Source: JAJRXG01 sp047634015
GTDB taxonomy: Bacteria; Bacteroidota; Bacteroidia; Chitinophagales; Saprospiraceae
Direction: 5' to 3'
DNA: 19,699 nucleotides
NCBI GenBank assembly: GCA_047634015.1
Contig: JBLIDB010000080.1
Location: 1 to 19,699 of the forward strand
Part shown: one piece after another, positions 1 to 6,935 of the stretch
How positions within the stretch are numbered: the stretch's first letter is position 1
How the letters are laid out: every line of letters begins with the position of its first letter
Made by a program: the position numbers and the translations under genes
Notes under the pieces: model-generated
Seen by the model: only the letters and a program-made list of their open reading frames with translations
What the model was told of the DNA's origin: nothing
The model's database searches: none

Positions 1-313
1 AAGGACCCCAATCCTGTAAAATCCTTTATCCTTCCTTTATGAGCGGTAAAATTGAAAGTACTTGTATCACAAAAGGCTATGACCCTTTTACCCTCTGAGT
101 TAGCTTTACACTGGTCTTCTAAGGATTTAATATGCAATGATTCACTTACCTTAGGATTAGATAAAAAGCGATAAGCTCCCTTCCTTGAGCATGAATCAAG
201 ATAAGTTCTGTGAATGCTACTATTATGTGATTGCAAAAATGCCTGTTCTAATTTAAGCCCCTTTTTTCTAACCGTTCATCCTTATAACGATTCGGTAATT
301 CTTTAATGTCCAT
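1..313 (-). pseudogene. IS4-family (Tn5/IS50-like) transposase, N-terminal part, frameshifted and cut by window edge
   Basis: Read on the minus strand from an ATG at 313, the product begins MDIKELPNRYKDERLEKRG and stops at TAG (248-250). The other frame continues without a stop to the window edge. Joining the frames at the six-A run (T6 on plus, 262-267), where one A seems to be missing, gives a continuous product of about 104 residues. It has the Tn5-type N-terminal DNA-binding pattern (RKGAYRFLSNPKVS) and then the start of the catalytic domain (FCDTSTFNF, then GLGS), equivalent to the DTTTLNY...GLGPL stretch carrying the first catalytic Asp of IS4/Tn5 transposases. The rest lies outside the window. 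No inverted repeat could be confirmed. The family call is from remembered motifs. A programmed frameshift is possible, but IS4-family elements are not known for that, so decay is favoured. Confidence 0.72.
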
Positions 314-635
314 TTTTATGTTTTACCAAAGATGGTGAAATTTATACATATAACAAAAATGTATTATATGTTTTCAGATGTGTCCCACCGTTAGCTTAGA
401 GGGCGCGCATGCAAATACTGAAATTTCTGCCTATCAATGAGTGGTTAGTAGTCATCTTGTCTAATTCTTTAAACACTTCATTCCTAAGAATCAGCACTTC
501 TATACTGAAGATAATAGGCGAATCTGGCATAAGCATCTGTAAACTTCCCAGTTAGAGGTACTTACGATTTGTCTTCCCCGAATTCCTTTTTGAGTTGTGT
601 ATACTTATCTTGCTCCCCAATCAACAAGCTGAAAA
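314..635. other. Intergenic stretch, no recognisable gene
   Basis: This stretch of about 320 bp lies between the divergent transposase remnant and the S10 peptidase gene. The longest open stretch is about 45 codons on the minus strand (roughly 405-545, containing EVLILRNEVFKELDK) and matches nothing I recognise. It could be a decayed gene fragment. The part next to 313 probably includes the transposase leader and the element's end, but I could not define a terminal repeat. A good Bacteroidota promoter (TTTG / TAnnTTTG) for the downstream gene was not found. Confidence 0.5.
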
Positions 636-2114
636 ATGATTTCCAGATTACTCATCACCTCTTTCATTTGTAGTTTATGTCTGCTCCTTTCTGCTCAAGT
701 AAGACAAATTCAAGCCGATTCCGCTGTTGTTACGAAACACAAAGTAACAATCGATGGCAAGAGCATCAATTACACAGCAACTACTGGCACGCAACCCGTT
801 TGGAATGAAAAAGGCAAGACTATAGCAGCACTTTTTTATACTTACTACACTAGAGATGGAATCGGAGACAGAGCTGCAAGGCCATTGGTTATTTCATTCA
901 ATGGTGGACCAGGATCCGCTTCCGTATGGATGCACTTGGCATATACAGGACCAAGAATTCTAAAGATTGATGATGAAGGATATCCGGTCCAGCCTTATGG
1001 TGTTAAAGAGAATCCACACAGTATTCTGGACGTAGCGGACATCATATATGTTAATCCAGTTAATACCGGATATTCTCGTGTTCTTGATGAAGAAGAGGAT
1101 CGTAAGACATTTTTTGGAGTCAATGCTGACATAAAGTACTTAGCTGAATGGGTTAATACATTTGTAACTAGGAATAATAGATGGAGTTCCCCTAAGTATC
1201 TCATTGGTGAGAGTTATGGTACCACAAGGGTTTCTGGACTCGCATTAGAATTACAAAACATGCAATGGATGTATCTCAATGGCGTCATTCTAGTATCACC
1301 AACAGATCTTGGCATCAAGCGTGATGGCCCAGTTATCGCTGCCAATCGCCTTCCTTATTTCGCTGCTGCTGCGTGGTATCAGAAAGCGCTTTCCGCAGAT
1401 CTTCAGGCTATGAACTTAGAAGATCTTTTAGCAGAAGTAGAGGAATATACGATTACGGAACTACTTCCGACGATGACAAGAGGAGGATTCGTATCTGATT
1501 CGGATAGAAATACTGCAGCAGAAAAAGTGTCCAAATATTCAGGTCTCTCAAAAAAGATTATACTTCAAAATAACCTTGATGTTTCTACTTCCTTTTTCTG
1601 GAAAGAACTACTTCGTGATAAAGGTTTTACAATCGGAAGGTTAGACTCTCGGTATCTTGGAATAGATAAGATGGATGCGGGAACAAAACCAGATTATAAT
1701 GCTGAACTTACATCTTGGCTGCATTCTTTTACTCCGGCAATCAACTATTATCTGCGGGAACACCTCAACTACAAAACAGATGTGAAATATAATATGTTTG
1801 GCCCTGTACATCCTTGGGATCGCACTGGAGATAAAACTGGAGAAAATTTGCGTCAAGCAATGGCTCAAAATCCATATCTACATGTCATGACACAATCTGG
1901 ATATTTTGATGGTGCCACAACATACTTCAATGCTAAGTATAATATGTGGCATCTAGATCCAAGTGGTAAGATGAAAGATCGGCTCAGTTTCAAAGGGTAT
2001 CATAGTGGACATATGATGTACTTGCGTGCAGAAGATCTCAAAAGCGCTAATGAAGATGTCCGAGAATTCATATTGAATACAATACCCAAGGAAGGAGCTC
2101 CTGCGAAATATTAG
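636..2114 (+). CDS. Secreted S10-family serine carboxypeptidase-like protein
   Basis: The 492-aa product has a cleavable signal peptide (hydrophobic stretch about residues 5-20, ending LLLSAQ), so it is exported. It then shows the alpha/beta-hydrolase fold of peptidase family S10: an oxyanion-type FNGGPGSAS motif at 88-96, the PVNTGYS segment at 141-147 (PVGTGFS in relatives), the nucleophile motif GESYG with Ser193, a candidate acid in SGYFDG (Asp425), and a candidate catalytic His in YHSGHMMY (His459). The triad order Ser-Asp-His and the length fit S10 enzymes, which remove C-terminal residues from peptides at acidic pH. The substrate is unknown. The gene stands alone upstream of a small lipoprotein gene, 50 bp away. 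Confidence in the family is high; actual carboxypeptidase activity is inferred from motifs. Confidence 0.9.
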   Translation: MISRLLITSFICSLCLLLSAQVRQIQADSAVVTKHKVTIDGKSINYTATTGTQPVWNEKGKTIAALFYTYYTRDGIGDRAARPLVISFNGGPGSASVWMHLAYTGPRILKIDDEGYPVQPYGVKENPHSILDVADIIYVNPVNTGYSRVLDEEEDRKTFFGVNADIKYLAEWVNTFVTRNNRWSSPKYLIGESYGTTRVSGLALELQNMQWMYLNGVILVSPTDLGIKRDGPVIAANRLPYFAAAAWYQKALSADLQAMNLEDLLAEVEEYTITELLPTMTRGGFVSDSDRNTAAEKVSKYSGLSKKIILQNNLDVSTSFFWKELLRDKGFTIGRLDSRYLGIDKMDAGTKPDYNAELTSWLHSFTPAINYYLREHLNYKTDVKYNMFGPVHPWDRTGDKTGENLRQAMAQNPYLHVMTQSGYFDGATTYFNAKYNMWHLDPSGKMKDRLSFKGYHSGHMMYLRAEDLKSANEDVREFILNTIPKEGAPAKY

Positions 2115-2164
2115 AAGAGATCCAACCAATTATGTAGGATATTCGTAACAATGAATAAACTGCC

Positions 2165-2485
2165 ATGAAATATATATTTTTCCTACTCTTTGCTTTAATT
2201 CTATGCGCATGTCCTGCACCAGATTCCGCATGTATTGATGATCGGATCACTACCTTTGAAGAGAACAATAGTGAAAGGTCGTTCACCTTCATTTATACTT
2301 TCGATCAAGATAGTAAGACCTTTTATGTCTTTGATAGCGGAATTGCATTTGATGCTACTGCCGAAGTAGTTGACGAAGATTGTAATGTAGTCTGTGTTTA
2401 CGGGGGAAATAGACCCGCACCGGAGAATTCTTGTGAAGCCTTTCAAGAGAGCATTAACAATGCCGAGCGGATTTGGCCAAAGTAA
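2165..2485 (+). CDS. Small Cys-containing lipoprotein, DUF6970-like
   Basis: The 106-aa product starts with Lys and a hydrophobic core, then a lipobox-like LCAC in which Cys16 is the likely lipidated residue, followed by CPAPDSACIDDRI. The mature part is a small domain with an aromatic beta segment (KTFYVFDSG) and a DEDCNVVCVYGG segment. This layout (early CIDxxI, central YxF strand, late NxxC-GG) resembles the DUF6970 family of small Bacteroidota lipoproteins, from memory and without a profile search. Six cysteines in a 106-residue exported protein fit disulfide pairing plus the lipid anchor. Function is unknown. It lies 50 bp after the S10 peptidase and could be co-transcribed with it. Confidence 0.7.
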   Translation: MKYIFFLLFALILCACPAPDSACIDDRITTFEENNSERSFTFIYTFDQDSKTFYVFDSGIAFDATAEVVDEDCNVVCVYGGNRPAPENSCEAFQESINNAERIWPK

Positions 2486-2560
2486 ATCAGTCTTCTCAGT
2501 CTTCTGAAATCTATCTTTATCTACTAAGCATTATATTCGTCGAATCTAAATGATGGATTG

Positions 2561-3442
2561 GTGAAGAAGATATTAATATATGCGAGGTATGTAAAGGAGG
2601 AATATGAAGAACCCTTTATGATTGTGCTAACTATAGCCAAACAGAAGGGGTATAAAGTTGCCATCATAGAAGATCTTCATGATCATATGTCCAAAAAAAT
2701 TGGCCTTGATGGCATCTCTAAAATTCGCACTCAACAAGAGATTCGAAGTGCTAAGATAGATACAGTTATAACCCTCGGAGGAGATGGCACTATACTGGGT
2801 GCTGCAAGCCTTATTGGAGAACTTGAAATTCCTATATTTGGAATTAATCTTGGTCGCCTGGGATTCTTGGCCAATGTAGATCGAAATATGATCTCCGAGG
2901 CGCTGGACAAAGTTGATAAAGGTCATTACCGAATCGAAGAGAGATCCATGATTTATCTCGAATCTGATCCCAATGTTTTTGGTGACACGAATTATGCATT
3001 GAATGACTTCACTATGCATAAGCGAGATACATCAAGCATGATAACCATTCATACGTATGTCAATGGAGATTATCTCAATTCATATTGGGCGGATGGAATC
3101 ATTGTAGCTACCCCAACGGGATCTACTGGATACTCCTTGAGTTGTGGTGGCCCTATTATTTTTCCTGGAAGTAATACATTTGTAATTACACCCGTCGCAC
3201 CTCATAATTTGAATGTTCGCCCCCTTGTTATATCTGATTCTTCGATTATATCATTTGAAATCGAAGGTCGAGCCAAAAACTTCTTATGTAGTTTAGACAG
3301 CCGATACGAACTTATCACCGCCAAACACCAACTAGCCGTTAGAAAATGCAACTTTGTCACCAAGCTGATTGTTTTAAATGGACAAAGTTTTCTATCTACC
3401 ATTCATGAAAAACTATATTGGGGATCTGATCAAAGAAATTAG
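2561..3442 (+). CDS. nadK: NAD kinase
   Basis: This is ATP-NAD kinase, which phosphorylates the 2'-OH of the NAD adenosine ribose to make NADP; it is cytosolic and essential in most bacteria. Motifs, numbered from the TTG at 2558, are the diacylglycerol-kinase-like nucleotide signature LGGDGTIL (73-80), GINLGRLGFLA (95-105), NDF (149-151), WADGIIVATPTGSTGYS (177-193) and TPVAPHNL (211-218). Length, about 293 aa, is typical. There is no in-frame ATG at the 5' end: the frame offers TTG at 2558 and GTG at 2561. I prefer GTG because it yields MKKILIYAR, the usual start of these enzymes. An ATG at 2553 is out of frame and meets a stop at once. The next gene follows after 14 bp, suggesting co-transcription. 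Confidence 0.95.
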   Translation: MKKILIYARYVKEEYEEPFMIVLTIAKQKGYKVAIIEDLHDHMSKKIGLDGISKIRTQQEIRSAKIDTVITLGGDGTILGAASLIGELEIPIFGINLGRLGFLANVDRNMISEALDKVDKGHYRIEERSMIYLESDPNVFGDTNYALNDFTMHKRDTSSMITIHTYVNGDYLNSYWADGIIVATPTGSTGYSLSCGGPIIFPGSNTFVITPVAPHNLNVRPLVISDSSIISFEIEGRAKNFLCSLDSRYELITAKHQLAVRKCNFVTKLIVLNGQSFLSTIHEKLYWGSDQRN

Positions 3443-3456
3443 TAAGAATTGAAGAA

Positions 3457-4119
3457 GTGGATATAACAATAGACCATATCGTTCAGCTTTATGATGAGAT
3501 CGAAGAAACCGATCACAGATATAGAATCCGATTTTATGAGTCCAACACCTCACTTATTTTCTCTTTAGATACTTCTCAACAATCGTATTTTACTTTTTAC
3601 TATATCTGTTCCCTTTTCGAACTTGGCAAGTATGAGCATGTCTTAGCTCAGATTGATGAGCTTATAGAATTCGTCTTCCTCAATAATACTAATTATCGGC
3701 CTGTAGGGACTTTCGAAGAACTCTTATTCAAAAAAGCTTCTTCGCTACACAACACCTTACAATTCAAAGAAAGCATTGCCATTTCAGTGCAATTAATAGG
3801 GATGCATCCCCATGAAACCTTATATCAGAAACTTACAGAAAGCTCCTATCGGTCATGGCATAATTGGAAATCATCCGGTATTCGTTTGCTTGCCATCATA
3901 TTGATCTTTGGATCATCAATAATCAGTGCTATTTTTTGGCTACTCAATGCATCGTACATAGGTCATTCTCTTGTATATACTTTTCTGGTAGTTGTTAGTC
4001 CATTTTTATTAGCGCTCATGATATTAGGCGGTTCTTACGTCTTAAATTATGCTAGAAGTTATTGGCTTGTGCGTGAACTTGTGTTGAGAAAAAGAAAAGA
4101 GAAGGGCAATCAGATATAA
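3457..4119 (+). CDS. Predicted inner-membrane protein with two C-terminal helices, unknown function
   Basis: I do not recognise a named family. The 220-aa product has a soluble, mostly helical N-terminal region (residues 1-135). Its pattern, SYFTFYYICSLFELGKYEHVLAQIDELIE followed later by LLFKKASSLHNTLQFKESIAI, looks like two or three TPR-type helix pairs. Two transmembrane helices follow (about 141-163 and 171-196), then a basic tail (RKRKEKG) likely to face the cytoplasm by the positive-inside rule. The start is GTG at 3457; no ATG fits the 5' end. It lies 14 bp after nadK, so it is probably in the same transcript, and its position gives no clue to function. A membrane-anchored scaffold is the most that can be inferred. 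Confidence 0.75.
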   Translation: MDITIDHIVQLYDEIEETDHRYRIRFYESNTSLIFSLDTSQQSYFTFYYICSLFELGKYEHVLAQIDELIEFVFLNNTNYRPVGTFEELLFKKASSLHNTLQFKESIAISVQLIGMHPHETLYQKLTESSYRSWHNWKSSGIRLLAIILIFGSSIISAIFWLLNASYIGHSLVYTFLVVVSPFLLALMILGGSYVLNYARSYWLVRELVLRKRKEKGNQI

Positions 4120-4399
4120 GTTTTAAACAAGTTTAGAAAAGCAATCTGGTATATCCTTAGAAAAGCAACCCCTTTAAATCAGGCTTCTAAAGCGCTTGTG
4201 CTTAGTTGTCAACATATTATTCCCATTCTGCACATCAGTTCATCTACTTCTTAACTTAAGGGGCTGATGGCCAATCCATAATTGTCTCAGACAACATATC
4301 TTAATATATTCGATATAAACGTAGATTTGCGCCCCCGAATGTCTGATCTTTGTATCTGACAACTTCGTATAAGAAAAAATAAAATCGAAATTATAGTTC
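4120..4399 (+). promoter_or_regulatory. dnaB upstream region with a lone -7-like element
   Basis: This 280-bp non-coding stretch precedes dnaB. It contains TAGATTTG at 4322-4329, an exact match to the Bacteroidota -7 consensus TAnnTTTG, about 70 bp before the start codon. No TTTG lies at the expected -33 spacing, so this is only half a promoter and could be chance. No terminator hairpin was seen after the membrane-protein gene and no other gene is evident. Confidence 0.25.
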
Positions 4400-5917
4400 A
4401 TGGCTGAAGGACCTCAATTGACACCCGTAGGTGGGGGAAAATTAAGAAGCGTAAAAGGTGAGGTGGATGCGAATGCATTGCTTTATGGCCGTGTTATGCC
4501 ACAGGTCCTAGAACTTGAAGAAGGAGTACTGGGCGCTGTACTCGTAGATCGCGATGGCCTACCTTCGGTAATAGAAATATTGAGGAAGGAGAGTTTCTAT
4601 AAAGAAGCTCATGCTATTATCTATGAGACAATGCTCGAACTTTTTGAAAAGTCTCAACCGATCGATTTATTGACAGTTCATGAAGCTCTTAAGAAAAAGA
4701 AGCAGCTCGAACTTGTAGGAGGCGTTAACTACCTCTTGGATCTTACAAATAAAGTTGCCTCTTCAGCCAATATTGAATTCCACGCGCGGATCGTTGCTCA
4801 GAAATATATCCAACGTGAATTAATACGTGTCTCAACAGTCACTATCAAAGATGCCTATAGCGATGAGAAGGATGTCTTTGAATTGCTTGATATAGCAGAA
4901 CAGAATCTTTATGAGATTACTGATACAAACCTCAATACTGGTTATGAGAAGCTGAGTGCGCTTGCTATCAAAACAAGAAGGGAAATAGAAGAAGTCGGAG
5001 CCAAAGAAGAAGGATTAACAGGTGTACCTACAGGTTTCGATGACCTTGATGCCATAACCTCAGGTTGGCAGAAATCGGATCTTATCATTATCGCTGCACG
5101 TCCTGGTATGGGTAAGACCGCATTTACACTATCGCTTGCCGCAAATGCGGCAAAGGCGGGAAAAGGAGTTGCGATTTTCTCTCTGGAAATGGCAAATACT
5201 CAGTTAGTACAGCGTCTGATCGCCATGGACGCTAGCATCAATAGTCATAAACTCAGAAATGGTAAGTTAACGCCTGTGGAGTGGGAACAGCTGAATCGTA
5301 CTGTGGATAATATGGCGGAAACGCCAATATACATCGATGATACACCAGCCATTAATATATTTGAATTACGGGCGAAGTGTCGAAGACTAAAGCAAAACAA
5401 CGATATAGAGCTTATCGTGATTGATTACCTGCAGTTAATGACAGCCGCTCCCAATCAATCCAAAGGAAACAGGGAACAAGAAATATCAAGTATCTCTCGT
5501 GCCTTGAAAGGACTCGCCAAAGAACTTAGTGTTCCTGTCATCGCATTATCTCAGTTGAGTAGAGCGGTAGAGACAAGAGGAGGAAGTAAGAGGCCAGTAC
5601 TATCAGATCTTCGTGAATCTGGAGCCATCGAGCAAGATGCAGATATCGTAACATTTATCTATCGACCAGGTTACTATGAGATGGAAGAAGATTTTGATAC
5701 GCCCAAAGACCTCGCTGAGATTATAATAGCGAAGCATAGAAATGGTGGATTGGACACAGTGGAACTCAGATTTATTCCACATTTCGTAAGATTCGAAAAT
5801 GGTAACTTCAATAAGTTCACAGAACCAGATGCAGGTTCTGAGTTCAGAGACCCCATGGCGTCATATAGAACCTTACCTTCGCGCATGAATAGTGATCCAG
5901 ACGATACACCTTTCTAA
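4400..5917 (+). CDS. dnaB: Replicative DNA helicase DnaB
   Basis: This is the hexameric 5'-3' helicase that unwinds DNA at the replication fork and binds primase. The 505-aa product has the N-terminal helical domain (about 33-135, LELEEGVLGAVL...LLDLTNKV), a linker, and the RecA-like C-terminal domain (about 185-475). Walker A is ARPGMGKT (233-240), SLEM is at 261-264, Walker B is LIVIDYLQLM (338-347), and SDLRESGAIEQDAD (402-415) is the conserved stretch near the arginine finger. Length is normal and no intein interrupts the P-loop, a common insertion site in DnaB. The start is ATG 4400; the first 30 residues are a poorly conserved leader, and another start within them cannot be ruled out. 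A pseudouridine synthase gene follows after 34 bp. Confidence 0.97.
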   Translation: MAEGPQLTPVGGGKLRSVKGEVDANALLYGRVMPQVLELEEGVLGAVLVDRDGLPSVIEILRKESFYKEAHAIIYETMLELFEKSQPIDLLTVHEALKKKKQLELVGGVNYLLDLTNKVASSANIEFHARIVAQKYIQRELIRVSTVTIKDAYSDEKDVFELLDIAEQNLYEITDTNLNTGYEKLSALAIKTRREIEEVGAKEEGLTGVPTGFDDLDAITSGWQKSDLIIIAARPGMGKTAFTLSLAANAAKAGKGVAIFSLEMANTQLVQRLIAMDASINSHKLRNGKLTPVEWEQLNRTVDNMAETPIYIDDTPAINIFELRAKCRRLKQNNDIELIVIDYLQLMTAAPNQSKGNREQEISSISRALKGLAKELSVPVIALSQLSRAVETRGGSKRPVLSDLRESGAIEQDADIVTFIYRPGYYEMEEDFDTPKDLAEIIIAKHRNGGLDTVELRFIPHFVRFENGNFNKFTEPDAGSEFRDPMASYRTLPSRMNSDPDDTPF

Positions 5918-5951
5918 AAGAAAAATTAATAGTTCAACTTTAATTACTCCT

Positions 5952-6713
5952 ATGTCTGAAATTATGCGTCTCAATAAATACATCGCTCATAGTGGTGTAT
6001 GTTCAAGGCGTAAAGCTGCAGATCTCGTAAAAGGAGGAAAAATCAAGGTCAATAATAAGATTGAAAAGAATCCAGCCTATGAAGTTCAGCCCAAGGACTT
6101 AATAGAGCATAACGGCAAAATCCTTAGATCTCAGTCTAAGATGATTTATGTCCTTATGAATAAGCCCAAAAATGTACTAACTACCACCTCTGATGAGAAG
6201 GCCAGAACAACCGTTATGGATATTCTCAAGAATAAGATTCCAGAAAGGATCTATCCTGTTGGCAGATTAGATAGAAATACCACCGGATTGTTGCTGCTCA
6301 CCAATGATGGTCAGCTTGCTAAAAAACTATCACACCCGAGCCATAATTTTAAGAAACGCTATCATGTCATTCTCAACAACCCTGTTAGTGAAAAGCACAT
6401 CGAAGCTATCCGTAAAGGGTTAACACTGGAAGATGGTTTTGTCCCTGTCGATGACATAGATTGGATCATTGGTTCTGATCAATCAGAGGTAGGTATCGAA
6501 ATCCATATCGGGAGAAATAGAATCGTAAGACGTATATTCGAATCTCTTGGATATGTAGTAGAAAAGTTAGACCGCGTCTATTATGCTGGATTGACAAAAA
6601 AAGATCTCCCGCGAGGATGGTTTCGTCAATTATTGCCTAAAGAAGTAATCATGCTTAAGCATTTTACTGAAGGGCCAAAAGGCAATTCTCCTGAAGGGAA
6701 AAAAGGCAAATAA
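5952..6713 (+). CDS. RsuA/RluB-family rRNA pseudouridine synthase
   Basis: The product isomerises a specific uridine in rRNA to pseudouridine. From ATG 5952 it is 253 aa: an S4 RNA-binding domain (residues 5-55, RLNKYIAHSGVCSRRKAADL) and a catalytic domain with YPVGRLDRNTTGLLLLTNDG (101-120), where Asp107 is the catalytic aspartate of the GRLD motif. Later SHP...KRYHV and GRNRIVRRIFESLG are also typical of the family. A basic, low-complexity C-terminal tail (EGPKGNSPEGKKGK) is common in Bacteroidota members. The frame is open back to a GTG at 5892 inside dnaB, but the S4 domain starts right after MSEIM, so 5952 is preferred. The family covers RluB (23S), RluE/RluF and RsuA (16S), so I give no symbol; RluB-like is my guess. 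Confidence 0.92.
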   Translation: MSEIMRLNKYIAHSGVCSRRKAADLVKGGKIKVNNKIEKNPAYEVQPKDLIEHNGKILRSQSKMIYVLMNKPKNVLTTTSDEKARTTVMDILKNKIPERIYPVGRLDRNTTGLLLLTNDGQLAKKLSHPSHNFKKRYHVILNNPVSEKHIEAIRKGLTLEDGFVPVDDIDWIIGSDQSEVGIEIHIGRNRIVRRIFESLGYVVEKLDRVYYAGLTKKDLPRGWFRQLLPKEVIMLKHFTEGPKGNSPEGKKGK

Positions 6714-6935
6714 AGCTTCCCTCTTTTACACATCTTATTGTTATTGCCAAAGCTTATATAGACTGCTCTATGGTCCAATAATTAAGCACCTAATTAAGCT
6801 TCAATAAAAAGCGCCAAAAAATAAAAGTATACCAACAGTATAATTTGTTACTTTCATTTCTTTAAACCAACCACAAACCATACTTTTAAGCGCGTCTTAT
6901 ACAAGACTCGAAATATTTACTAACAAAATACTCGT

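Noticed and set aside
350..410. Possible terminal inverted repeat of the IS element upstream of the transposase
   Set aside because: A CAGATGTGTCCC-like stretch was considered, but the other end lies outside the window and no target duplication could be checked.
2488..2505. Perfect 9-bp tandem duplication (CAGTCTTCT twice)
   Set aside because: Only two copies in a short intergenic gap after the lipoprotein gene; likely replication slippage with no further structure.
5892..5951. GTG 5892 as the start of the pseudouridine synthase
   Set aside because: It lies inside dnaB and adds 20 residues with no family likeness. ATG 5952 places the S4 domain at the usual N-terminal position.
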